Assembly: GCF_002794255.1 (NCBI RefSeq)
Contig: NZ_PGGW01000071.1
Location: 248,001-312,000 of the forward strand
DNA length: 64,000 nucleotides
Source of the DNA: Streptomyces carminius
GTDB taxonomy: Bacteria > Actinomycetota > Actinomycetes > Streptomycetales > Streptomycetaceae
Direction: 5' to 3'
The notes below the pieces were generated by a model. The model had not been told where the DNA came from and made no database searches. It saw only the letters and a program-made list of their open reading frames with translations. The position numbers and the translations under genes are program-made. Positions 1-8,200 of the stretch are shown one piece after another (within the stretch, counting starts at the first letter, position 1; each line of letters begins with the position of its first letter).

Positions 1-135
1 AAGGACTCCTGAGGTCCGCCTTCCCGCGACCTCCGCGCTCCCGCGCACCGCCGGGGAGCGGGAGCACGCCTCCCCCCTTGACCGAGGGCGGCCGGGCACA
101 CGGCCGAGCCCGCACCGCCGCCGTCCCGGCACGCG

Positions 136-669
136 TCAGCCCCGGCCCGCGGTCACCCGGGTGACCGTGAGATCGAAGGCGAAGGCTGTGGAACAGGTCA
201 GCGGCACGCGCTCGCCGAGGACCTCCGCGGCGACGGACGCCGTCAGCGGCGTGTTGGTGCCCCGGGTGATCACGTAGTGGTCCGCCGGGTCCTCGGTCAC
301 CTCGTGCACCCGGGCGGGCTTCCCGGCGGCCGTGTAGGTGCCGGTGACGACCGCCTCGCCGGCCGGCTCCCCGGTGTCGTCCAGCCGCCGGATCGGGATG
401 CCGGCGCTGACGGCTCCACCGGAGAACAGCGGGTCCTCCACCGGACCGCGGCCGCCGCCGTACTCGCCCTCCGGGGTCTCGACGGAGATGCCGGTGTGCG
501 AGCCGAACGCGGAGTTCTGGTACAGGTCCACGGTGACGGAGACACCGCCGGAACTGCCGGAGCAGTTCAGCGCGTACCCCTGCTCCACCGTCCGCTCCAC
601 CCTCGGCACCGGCCGGGAGCCGCCCCGGCCTCCGGGGCGGTTTACTGGCCCTCGCCATCGCCCTGACAC
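136..669 (-). CDS. Hypothetical protein, N-terminus probably lost next to an IS end
   Basis: The 177-residue frame has a believable secreted-type body from about residue 20 onward, with two cysteines (in the NCSGS and LTCST contexts) that could form a disulfide. I recognise no family. The first 20 or so residues are proline/arginine-rich and look like readthrough rather than a real N-terminus: a GTG is the only start in frame, and no signal peptide or good ribosome site precedes it. The IS copy 1 terminal repeat begins only about 45 bases upstream of that GTG. A short GC hairpin (about 620-641) also lies in this junction region. The most likely history is a secreted protein that lost its signal peptide when the IS arrived or when flanking DNA was deleted. 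It could also be a short intact gene with a poor start. Confidence 0.45.
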   Translation of the reverse strand: MSGRWRGPVNRPGGRGGSRPVPRVERTVEQGYALNCSGSSGGVSVTVDLYQNSAFGSHTGISVETPEGEYGGGRGPVEDPLFSGGAVSAGIPIRRLDDTGEPAGEAVVTGTYTAAGKPARVHEVTEDPADHYVITRGTNTPLTASVAAEVLGERVPLTCSTAFAFDLTVTRVTAGRG

Positions 670-714
670 CCTTCACGGGCATGGCTCGGGGATGGCTGAT
701 AGCCGGGATGTGAG

Positions 715-1638
715 AGTGAGGTCTTCTCGGTAACTTCTCGTGACGGTTTGTGATCTTCGTCAGGTGGTGCGTCCGTGTTCGAGTTGGAGCAGGACGAGGG
801 CGGCTCGGGCGATGCGGGTGATGGCGGCGGGGTCGAGGCTGACCCGGCGTAGGGCCTTGAAGGTGACCTTGAGTAGGGCGTTGGCGCGTTCGGCGACGCC
901 GTGGATGCCCCGGATGACCTTGTTGAACGCCTGCTGGTGCTCGGTGAGTTCGCCGCTCTGGGGCTTCTTGACCGGGTGGCGGAAACCGGGGCCGATGTTC
1001 TCGTAACCGAGGTCGGTCAAGGTGGGGGTGCCCAGGGTGGCGGCGAGCCGGTTGAGGGCGTCGACCAGGCCGTGGGCGCGGGCGCAGGTGGTGTCGTGCT
1101 CGCGGCCCGGGCGGACCGGCGAGACCCACAGGGGCCAGCCGTCCGGGGCCGCGGTGAACTGCACGTTCCCGCCGTGGTGCCGGTGTTTTCCGGACCATCA
1201 CAGATCGGCTCTGTTGGGGCCGGCCGCAGCCACCCGGTCGGTGCGGATCACCGTGCCGTCCAGGTTGAGGTGGGTGTATCCGGCCGTCGCGGCCCGCTCC
1301 AGCGCGGTCGACAGGTCCGGCGCGTGGTCGGCGAGTACGGTCAGTCCTTCGTGCAGGTACCGGTAGGCCGTGGGCAGCGAGATGCCGTTGTCGCGGGCGA
1401 GTTGGACCAGACGCGTGCCGTCGACGAACCAGCGCAGTACCAGCACGGCCTGCTTGAAGACGCCCAGAACCCGTGCACCCCTGCGGGTTCCCAGCCGGTC
1501 GCGGTGGCCGCGCAGCAGCATCGCGAGATGCGTGGCGGTCTCCCTGCGGACGTCGAGGACAGCGGTGTAGGTGATACTGGACGGCATGTGAAGCCTCTGG
1601 TTGTACGGAACGTGATCTTGGCAGACCCGTTCCGCCGA
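715..1638 (-). mobile_element. IS5-like insertion sequence, copy 1 (one terminal repeat lost)
   Basis: The end beside the transposase stop begins AGTGAGGTCTTCTCGG at 715, matching the terminal repeat of copy 2 (AGTGA[CG]GTTTTCTC). At the other end only the inner part of the repeat remains. The outer 14 or so bases are missing because a group II intron 3' end abuts here at about 1638. The element carries one transposase gene broken by a stop codon. The segment ACCAGAGGCTTCAC just upstream of the transposase start is shared with copy 2, supporting common descent. No target duplication can be seen, as expected when one end has been replaced. Confidence 0.75.
760..1587 (-). pseudogene. IS5-family (HARBI1/DDE_Tnp_4-like) transposase, interrupted by in-frame TGA
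   Basis: Two collinear pieces lie in one reading frame, 1587-1198 and 1197-760, separated only by a TGA at 1200-1198. The N-terminal piece holds the helix-turn-helix region and the first catalytic Asp (LNLDGTVI). The second piece holds the second Asp (LTDLGYENIG) and the Glu region (GIHGVAERANALLK). Alignment with the intact transposase at 1960-2769 puts the stop at the Trp of the DLW motif: here DL-stop-W-S-G-K-H, there DLWFSQKH. A TGG to TGA change is the simplest cause. The rest of the frame is undamaged, so the inactivation looks recent. The start ATG at 1587 follows the conserved ACCAGAGGCTTCAC segment. Confidence 0.85.
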
Positions 1639-1803
1639 GTAGCCGAGGGGAATTTCACCCCTCGGCTCTCACAGAACCGTGCGTAACAGTCACCCGTTAC
1701 ACGGCTCTTGTCGCTCTGATCGTCAGATCAGGGCGGCGTCCACGGTAAGACGCCAGTGCGCGAACATGCGGGGGTACCGCTGGGCGATCTCCCGTAGCTT
1801 CGC
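1639..1803 (-). mobile_element. 3' remnant of group II intron A (domains V and VI plus maturase tail)
   Basis: On the minus strand, 1707-1674 reads as a textbook group II domain V: GAGCCGTG, then a short hairpin arm, ending CACGGTTC. It is followed by a domain VI hairpin (1667-1641, AGCCGAGGGG paired with CCCCTCGGCT) and a CTAC 3' end at about 1639. The 3' flank is the inner part of the copy 1 IS terminal repeat. Upstream, the intron is cut at 1803 by the left repeat of IS copy 2, so domains I-IV are gone apart from the last codons of the maturase. The exact 3' end is uncertain by about 2 bases. Confidence 0.8.
1723..1803 (-). pseudogene. C-terminal fragment of group II intron A maturase
   Basis: Reading down from 1803 the frame encodes 26 residues ending in TGA at 1725-1723. 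They include the stretch RYPRMFAHWRL, which resembles the C-terminal end of many actinobacterial group II intron reverse transcriptase/maturases. The stop lies 15 bases before domain V, the normal place for an ORF in domain IV. Everything upstream was removed or separated by IS copy 2. The tail is unlike the C-terminus of maturase B (2872-4305), so introns A and B belong to different lineages. Confidence 0.6.
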
Positions 1804-1821
1804 AGTGACGTTTTCTCAGCG
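1804..1821 (+). repeat. Left terminal inverted repeat of IS copy 2 (intact)
   Basis: AGTGACGTTTTCTCAGCG matches the rejoined right end AGTGAGGTTTTCTC+AGCG at 17 of 18 positions. Because it is uninterrupted, it acts as an internal record of the empty target site used by intron B at the other end. Confidence 0.85.
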
Positions 1822-1959
1822 AAATGATCTACGCGAAGCGGCATGAACCACTCCACGCGTGAGCAGGTCGGATGGGCCGCACCCGCCTGCAGACAGACGT
1901 GAAGCCCCTGGTAGGACAGGTCTCACCACAAGATCGTCCGCTGCACCAGAGGCTTCACG

Positions 1960-2769
1960 TTGGTCACCTATGTTGCCACGCTCGATGTCCCGCGCCACGT
2001 CGTGGATCATCTTTCGCGTCTGCTCGCCGCCCACCGCCGCCGCATCGGCACTCCGCGCGGCAGCCGGGCACTCGGTCCGTTCCGCCAAGCCGTGCTGGTC
2101 CTGCGCTGGTTCCGCGAACGCGGCTGCGTGCACTGCCTGGCCCGCGACGCGGGCATCTCCCAGGCCACCGGCTACCGCTACCTGCACGAAGGCATCGACG
2201 TCCTCGCCGAGAAGACCCCGGATCTGCACGAGGTCCTGGACCACTGCCGACGCGACGGCATGACCCACGTGATCCTCGACGGCACGCTCATCGAAACGGA
2301 CCGCCTCGCCGGCGTCCGTGACAACGGCAACGACCTGTGGTTCAGCCAGAAACACAAGGCATTCGGCGGCAACGTGCAGTTCCTCGCAGCTCCGGACGGC
2401 ACCCCGCTGTGGGTCTCCGACGTCGAACCCGGCTCCACCCCCGACATCACCGCCGCCCGCATCCACGCCCTGCCCGCCCTCTACAAGGCGGCCGCAGACG
2501 GGCTGCCCACCCTGGCCGACAAGGGCTACATCGGCGCCGGCATCGGCATCCGCATTCCGCACCGCCGCCCGAAGGGCCGCTCCGAACAGACCCTGCACGC
2601 CGACACACGAACCGCCAACAGCCTGATCAGGGGCATCCGAGCGCTCGGTGAACGCGCAGCAGCCGAACTCAAGCAACGCTGGCGCACGCTGCAGCACATC
2701 ACCCTCAGCCCCAGCCGGATCGGCGACATCGCCCGCGCCGCCCTCACCCTCAACACAATCTGGAAGTGA
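1960..2769 (+). CDS. IS5-family (HARBI1/DDE_Tnp_4-like) transposase, intact
   Basis: This 269-residue transposase moves IS copy 2 by DDE chemistry at the terminal repeats. An N-terminal helix-turn-helix region (residues about 20-95, with GISQATGYRYLHEG) precedes the catalytic core. The first Asp is in VILDGTLI (about residue 108), the second Asp in LADKGYIG (about 187), and the Glu in the RALGERAAAELK helix (about 233). Length is normal for the family. The frame appears to open at TTG 1960, right after the segment ACCAGAGGCTTCAC shared with copy 1; copy 1 starts with ATG at the homologous place. The stop codon lies 8 bases before the intron B 3' end, so the intron does not interrupt the protein. 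Confidence 0.9.
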   Translation: MVTYVATLDVPRHVVDHLSRLLAAHRRRIGTPRGSRALGPFRQAVLVLRWFRERGCVHCLARDAGISQATGYRYLHEGIDVLAEKTPDLHEVLDHCRRDGMTHVILDGTLIETDRLAGVRDNGNDLWFSQKHKAFGGNVQFLAAPDGTPLWVSDVEPGSTPDITAARIHALPALYKAAADGLPTLADKGYIGAGIGIRIPHRRPKGRSEQTLHADTRTANSLIRGIRALGERAAAELKQRWRTLQHITLSPSRIGDIARAALTLNTIWK

Positions 2770-2840
2770 TCACCGCTGTAGGGTCGGGGGCTGGCGCGGT
2801 GGCGGAGTGCTTCCGCTCCGTTTCCAGCCCCCGCCGCTTC

Positions 2841-2873
2841 GAACCGTGCATGCGGTTCTCCCGCACACGGCTC
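2841..2873 (-). ncRNA. Domain V of group II intron B
   Basis: The minus strand begins GAGCCGTGTGCGGG and ends CATGCACGGTTC, giving the long stem with GAGCCGTG pairing CACGGTTC expected of the catalytic domain. The TGA stop of the maturase gene (2874-2872) overlaps its first bases. Confidence 0.85.
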
Positions 2874-4305
2874 ACCGACGCCGTTCACCGACGGCATTCG
2901 GCCTCTCCCGCCAGGGCTTTCCGGCCCTGGGTGCCACGACGGTTCCATACGGGCTGATCAGGCCAAGTTCATTCGGGGACGAGACGGTCAGTACCCACCA
3001 GCCGAAGGCCCGGCTGCGCCGGTGCTTTCTGCTGATGAAGTGCGCGACGCGTTCCCGCGCGAATCGTCCGATCTTGCTGAAGCGGCGGGCGGAGTGGCCG
3101 TAGCGGAAGTACGCCATCCACCCGCGGAGGAACAGGTTCACATCCCCCACGATCGCTTCGGGATGCAGCGGAAGCCGACGCCGGGCGGTGATCTCCCGGA
3201 TCCGGTCGCGGGCGTGCTGCATCGCCCTGTCCGAGGGCCAGCGGGCCAGGAAGTCGACGCGTCGGCGTCCGCGCAGTCCCCGGGAACGGACCTGACGGTG
3301 GTGAAACCCGAGGAAGTCAAATCCTTCCCCGTCCGTCGCCAGGTGCACGATCCTCGTCTTGGACGCCTTCAGCCTCAGCTCCAACTCCTCCAGCAGTTCG
3401 ACCAGCCGGGCGAGTGCCCGCTCGGCCTGACTGCGGGAGAAGCACATCACGACCACATCGTCGGCGTAACGGACCAGGACTCCGTCGTGCTCGTCCCATG
3501 CCCGGTCCAGCCGGTGCAGATAGACGTTGCACATCAACGGTGAGATCACACCGCCTTGCGGGGTCCCGGTCACCGGCCGCCGCACCTGCCCGTCCTCCAT
3601 CACCCCGGCGCGCAGGATCTGCCGCAGGAGCCTGAGAACGGACTGGTCACAGATGCGCTCTTCGACCGCGCGCATCAACTTGTCATGCGGGATCGCCGAG
3701 AAACACTCGGCGATGTCCGTCTCCACCACCCACCGCCGGCCCCGATGGTGCTCGTCGATGAGCACCTGCAGGGCATCGTGCGCCGAGCGTTTCGGGCGGA
3801 ACCCGAAGCTGCACGGCAGCATGTCGGCCTCGAAGACCGGCTCGAGCACGATCTTCATCGCCGCCTGCACGATGCGGTCACGAACCGTCGGGATGGACAG
3901 CGGCCTTGCCTCGTCCTTCACCCCCGGCTTGGGGATGAACACCCGGCGGGCGGGCTGGGGACGGTACTGTCCCCGCCCCAACTCGTCGGCCACTTCGCCG
4001 AGAAGACGGTCGATGCCGTACCCCTCGACGCCGGCCAGGGTGGTGCGGTCGATGCCCGGTGCGCCGTTGTTGGCGCGCACCATGGCCCACGCACGCCGGA
4101 GCACATCCCTGCGGTGGATCTTGTCTCCCAGCGCGTGGAACCGCCGTCCGGGATCGGCCTTGGCCGACCGGTAAAGCGCATACTGCAAAGCGCGGACCTT
4201 GTCCGAGGGAGAACGTCCCCCGACGGCGGGACTAGCCATACCGGCACTCACCGGGCCCCTCCTCGTCACCATGACGCACCGACGAAGCAGTGGCCCTTCC
4301 CTCAC
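2872..4305 (-). CDS. ltrA: Group II intron-encoded reverse transcriptase/maturase
   Basis: This 477-residue protein helps intron B splice and copies the spliced RNA into DNA during homing. The RT palm is complete. It has the fingers motif PLSIPTVRDRIVQ, then GFRPKRSAHDAL, then the RT core with TDIAECFSAI, GTPQGGVISPL and the catalytic YADD (in VRYADDVVVM). These are followed by FDFLGFHH and the thumb/domain X region (FLRGWMAYFRYG). No HNH endonuclease domain follows, so second-strand priming would have to use another route, as in other endonuclease-lacking introns. The frame opens at GTG 4305; an ATG at about 4272 is an alternative. The stop overlaps domain V by two or three bases. Confidence 0.92.
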   Translation of the reverse strand: MREGPLLRRCVMVTRRGPVSAGMASPAVGGRSPSDKVRALQYALYRSAKADPGRRFHALGDKIHRRDVLRRAWAMVRANNGAPGIDRTTLAGVEGYGIDRLLGEVADELGRGQYRPQPARRVFIPKPGVKDEARPLSIPTVRDRIVQAAMKIVLEPVFEADMLPCSFGFRPKRSAHDALQVLIDEHHRGRRWVVETDIAECFSAIPHDKLMRAVEERICDQSVLRLLRQILRAGVMEDGQVRRPVTGTPQGGVISPLMCNVYLHRLDRAWDEHDGVLVRYADDVVVMCFSRSQAERALARLVELLEELELRLKASKTRIVHLATDGEGFDFLGFHHRQVRSRGLRGRRRVDFLARWPSDRAMQHARDRIREITARRRLPLHPEAIVGDVNLFLRGWMAYFRYGHSARRFSKIGRFARERVAHFISRKHRRSRAFGWWVLTVSSPNELGLISPYGTVVAPRAGKPWRERPNAVGERRR

Positions 4306-4839
4306 CGGGAGTTGTGCTGTCTCCTCAGCTCAAGCAGTACTACGGCCACCTCCGACGCCCACCCGGCTCACGCCCACTTCCCGGGATCACCGGTTATAGG
4401 GCGCACCGCTTCCGGTGACGATTCTCCGCAGGTCACCGGGCCGGGGAGGGCCTCCCCAGTTCCCGCCGCCACCCTCGATACGTTCCGCGCCCCATACGCC
4501 GGGGAGTCCTTCACGGCTGCCCGTCCAGGATCTTCACCGCTTCCATGGCCTTCGCCCCGATTTCGAAGGGCTCGGCACTCCCTCGTTCCACCCGAAAGGA
4601 TGGCTGAGTAACGACGCCGCAGGCTTCGCGTGATGCTACGGACCGTATCGTCGCTCCCCCTTTACAGGGCCTTTGACGCTGGGCTTCGACGCCGGACGTT
4701 TCCCTCCGACGCCGCCAGCCTGCTACCGGGCCTCCTGGCAGCTACCCGGACCGGACTTCCACCGGCAGGCGACGACGAGCTTACGAACAGCAAGAACACC
4801 GCTACGTCACGGTGTCACCCCCTGTCCTGCTGGGCGCAC

Positions 4840-4853
4840 GAGAAAACCTCACT
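4840..4853 (+). repeat. Outer half of right terminal repeat of IS copy 2
   Basis: GAGAAAACCTCACT is the inverse of AGTGAGGTTTTCTC. It directly abuts the first base of intron B and forms its 5' exon. The same bases end the left repeat at 1804 apart from one G/C difference. Confidence 0.8.
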
Positions 4854-4952
4854 GGGCCACGCCCTCGGCTCCGCCGGCGACGACCCCGACGATCCACCCG
4901 CTGCAGCCGTCGTCCGCTGACGTTGCCGTCAGCGTTGCCGTCAAACGCGTGA

Positions 4953-4985
4953 GAAGCCCCGCCAGGACCCAACTGACGGGGCTTC
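4953..4985 (-). terminator. Terminator of the RHS-immunity transcript
   Basis: A 13-base stem (GAAGCCCCGCCAG with CTGACGGGGCTTC) and a 7-base loop lie 19 bases after the stop at 5004. The single imperfect pair is a G-U wobble on the minus-strand RNA but an A-C mismatch on the plus-strand RNA, which argues that it serves the minus-strand gene. The 4854-4952 stretch between the IS end and this hairpin holds only a short tandem repeat (CGTTGCCGTCA twice, about 4921-4943). Confidence 0.65.
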
Positions 4986-5003
4986 ACGGGTCACCTATTG
5001 CGC

Positions 5004-5270
5004 TCAGATCTCCTTGCCCAGCTCTTCCGCAAGCCCTTCATGCAGGGCTTCATTCTGCTCACGCGTCGATGACCATGCTCGGCTGTAATGAACCAGACGC
5101 TTAGCTTCGGCAGCTGGGCAAATCCCCAGATCATTCACTGCACGAATGCAAGCGATCTGCGAGAATCCGCGCCCTTTGAGGTATTCAAGCACGGCTTCGA
5201 CTCCCATGCCCTGTCTCAGCTTGGGTCGAAGCTCCTGCAGAGCCGTCTCGTACTGCGCTTGTCCGATCAC
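5004..5270 (-). CDS. Small protein, probable immunity partner of the RHS toxin
   Basis: This 88-residue acidic, helical protein starts at 5270, inside the last codons of the RHS gene (ATGA overlap), so the two are translationally coupled. That position, immediately after the variable toxin tip, is where polymorphic toxins keep their immunity gene. The segment GVEAVLEYLKGRGFSQIACI followed by LGICPAAEAKRLVH resembles the C-terminal fold of ribosomal protein L7/L12, a pattern I associate with small proteins found beside actinobacterial RHS genes. There is no signal peptide, so it should act in the cytoplasm of the producer. The immunity role is inferred from position; no known immunity family is assigned. 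Confidence 0.6.
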   Translation of the reverse strand: MIGQAQYETALQELRPKLRQGMGVEAVLEYLKGRGFSQIACIRAVNDLGICPAAEAKRLVHYSRAWSSTREQNEALHEGLAEELGKEI

Positions 5271-8200
5271 TTGGATTCTCCAGAATACCTGGTCAGGTCG
5301 ATGGTGAAGTCGACCTTATGCCCGACAGGCCCGCTCAGTCTCTCTCCCTCAATCCTAAGTGATTCGTACCCCTGCCTTGCCAGAGACGGAGCTATGTTAC
5401 CTCGAAGCTCCGAAAGGACTGGCCCAACTCCAAGGCTTCCGCGCTCAAGACCGTCCTCTCCATAAACAGCAACGTTGGAAATGGTTACACGCGCACCATT
5501 TACTTCCACATTGCCGCCAATTCCAACCACCCCGTGCGGGGTGCTCATCTCATGCCAGAGGTAATCGCCATCGGCAACGTTCGGAAATCCACATGCAGGA
5601 CCGCCGGAATTATGCACCAGAACCGGCGTGGCCCCCGCCAGCACATAGTACGTGTGAAGGTCGTCAACGGTGAGGTTGTAGGTCGTCGCGCGCTTGGTGA
5701 AGGGGTGGTTGGCGGTGACGATGACGGTCTCGTTCTCGTCCGTCAGCAGCGTCATGCCGGGACGCAGGTCCTCAGCCTCGACCCAGCGCTTCTCCGACGG
5801 GGACCAGAAGGGGTGTTCATGGGTCGCCGTGAGGGTCTCGACGCCGTCACCGGTGGCGATGGACAGTTTGTTGAAGTGCTTGTCGTCCTCGGTGACGATC
5901 AGACGGGTGACCTCTCTGGGTCCCGTCTCGCCCGTCTCGGGGTCGGTGGCCAGCACCTTGTCACCGAGTTCGACGTCCTCGATGTCCTTGGTCGCCCCAT
6001 CGGCCATGAGGACGTCGGTGCCGGCCAGGAAGCACTTGCAGCTCTTCATGGACTTGGCGAGGATCTTGCCGCCCTTGACGACCTTCAGCCAGGGAAGGTC
6101 CGTCGCGGCCCAGCCACAGCCGGCCAGATCCGCCTCGGTGAAACACCGGTCCCAGGCGTCGACATCGGGCAGCAGCAGAGCCGTCCCCGTCTCCCAGAGG
6201 AACTTCCAGTCCGGTTCGTCGACAGGAGGCTGGGAGCAGGTGTTGGCGCGCCACGCACAGGACGGCGGCGCAACCTGAACCTTGAAGACCTTGTTGCTGC
6301 TGCGGTGGGTTCCGCCTCCCCCTCCCCTGTTGCCGTACCTGCTGCCGTACTGGCGGCCACCGCCGGTTCCGCCCTGGGCCGCCGTCTCCTTGTGGTAGTT
6401 CTTGCCGCGCTTGATCTTCTTGATGTCGCCGGTTCCGCCGGATCCGTTGGTGCAGTCGTACTGTCCGCTGGCGCACTCCGGGTACGCCTTGCCGGTGGGA
6501 TCGGCGAAGGTGGCGGGGTTGTTCCCGGCATAGCTGTAGCCGTTGACCGACTGGTGCTGTTCGGGGTTGAGAAGCGGGTCGACGCTGATGAACTGACCGG
6601 TGCCCGGGTCGTACTGGCGGGCCCCGATGTGGGTGAGGCCGGTGGTGGTGTCGTGGGTCTTGCCCAGGAACTGCTTGTCGTCGGGCCAGGGACCCTCGAC
6701 AGGTGTACCCCGTTCGGCACCGAAGGGGGTGGTGTAGCGCTTGGTGACCTTCTGGGTGTCGGAGCTGATGGCCAGGGTGGAGGTGCCGTGGTGGTCTCCG
6801 GCCAGGTACCGGAGTGTGTTGGTGCCGGAGGCATTGGTGCGGAGGGCGACCGTGAGGTCTCCGGCAGAGTAGTAGCGCTGAGCCCAGGCGGTGCCGTCGG
6901 CTCCGAGGTGGAGTTCGGTGGCTCCGGCGTACAGCACCCGCTCGCCGTTCTCGGTGGTGCGAATCAGCAAGGTGCCGTCGGCGTCGTAGAGGTAGCCCGT
7001 TGAGGTGTCGCTCTCCGTGAGTTCTGTGAGCTGCCCCTCCTCGGACCAGTCAAGTTCCTGGGGGCCGCTCTCACCGGGGCGGCGGGTGGTGTTGCCCGAG
7101 GGGTCGTAGGCGTAGGTACGGTCGGGGTTGGCGCAGTCGGCGTCCGTACTGGTGCCGGTGAGGGTGTGGGGCTTGTCTCCGGTGTAGCAGTAGGTGGTGG
7201 TGTCGGCGCCGTCGGTCTTGTGAACGGTTTCGCTGGTGCGCTGTCCGGCGTCGTTGTAGGTGTAGCTGTTCCAGTACGGCCCCGGGCCGGAAAGACGGCC
7301 CGCGCTGCGGGAGTCGAAGCAGTCCTGGGATGCGGGAGTCCATGCCTCGATCAGGCGGCGGTGGCCGTCGTAGTCGAAGCACTGGGTCTCGGCCTTGCCC
7401 GTACCGCCGAGGGTGGTGGGATCGGCGATGGAGGTGACATTGCCCGCGTCGTCGAAACGGTAGGTGAGGTCCTGCAGCACACCGTCCAGGTCCGTGACAC
7501 GGCTGCGGGTGAGCCGACCGGTGCCCTCCTCATGGGTGTTGCTGATGAACACCTTGGCGGTTCCGGATTCGCTGGAGGTGCCGAGGACGAGTTGCTGGGC
7601 CTGGCCGAGGGGTGAGTAGTCGGTGTCCAGGAGGTAGCCGGTGGCGCCGCTGACGGAGGTGACCTGGCCCAGCGCGTTGTGGCCGTATGTGATGTTCTCC
7701 GACGGCAGGCCACCGAGGGCGGGTTCCTGGACGAGACCGAGGGTGCCGTCGATGTTGTAGTCGCTGACGTACGTCAGCTCGGCGGGCGCCCCGGCCCGGA
7801 CGAACGGGTCGTCCGCCGGGAGCCGCAGTGCGGTGCCGACAGGCCGGTTCAGACTGTCGTAGGCGGTGACGGCCTTGGTGTACGCCTGTCCGCCCTTGCC
7901 GCCCACATAGCGGGTGGAGGTGGCCGGCTGCCCCTTGAGGACGGTGTCGTAGGTGCGGGCGGTCAGTTGTGCGGCGTCGGTCTTCTCCCCCGCCCAGGTG
8001 CCGGTGACGCGGTCGAGCTCGTCGTAGGCGGTCAGGATGGTCCTGCCGCGGGCGTCGGTGCTCTTGACCGCGCGGTCGAGGATGTCGTACGCGGTGGTGG
8101 TCTCGCCCTTGTCCGGATCGTCGGCGCTCACCTGGCGGCCGAACAGGTCGTAGCCGTAGGTCCATTTCGCACCGTCGGGACCGGTGATGGTCCGCTGCTG

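Larger units (their letters stand above)
2778..4839 (-). ncRNA. Group II intron B (complete, ORF-containing)
   Basis: On the minus strand the element starts GTGCGCCCAGCAGG at 4839, the conserved group II 5' end, and finishes CCCTAC at 2778. Domain V is at 2873-2841. Domain VI at about 2833-2784 has a GGGGGCTGG/CCAGCCCCC stem. The maturase gene lies in domain IV (4305-2872), and the 534 bases from 4839 to 4306 must hold domains I-III. The boundaries are fixed independently by the host: joining AGTGAGGTTTTCTC to AGCGGTGATC rebuilds the IS terminal repeat, which is intact at 1804-1821. The intron is 2062 nt with no visible lesion, so it may still splice and move. Confidence 0.88.
1804..4853 (+). 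mobile_element. IS5-like insertion sequence, copy 2, split by group II intron B
   Basis: The left terminal repeat at 1804 (AGTGACGTTTTCTCAGCG) and the right end form an inverted pair, but the right repeat is divided. Its outer part GAGAAAACCTCACT is at 4840-4853. Its inner part (GATCACCGCT on the plus strand) is at 2768-2777, with intron B between them. Without the intron the element would be about 0.99 kb with one intact transposase gene, normal for this family. The bases beside the two ends (TTCGC and GGGCC) show no target duplication, so flanking DNA has probably been rearranged since insertion. An imperfect inverted repeat (1899-1912 with 1945-1958) lies just before the transposase. Confidence 0.8.

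Noticed and set aside
2872..4305. Possible defence-type or retron reverse transcriptase
   Set aside because: Flanking RNA domains V/VI, the 5' GTGCG end and the domain X region show an ordinary group II intron maturase.
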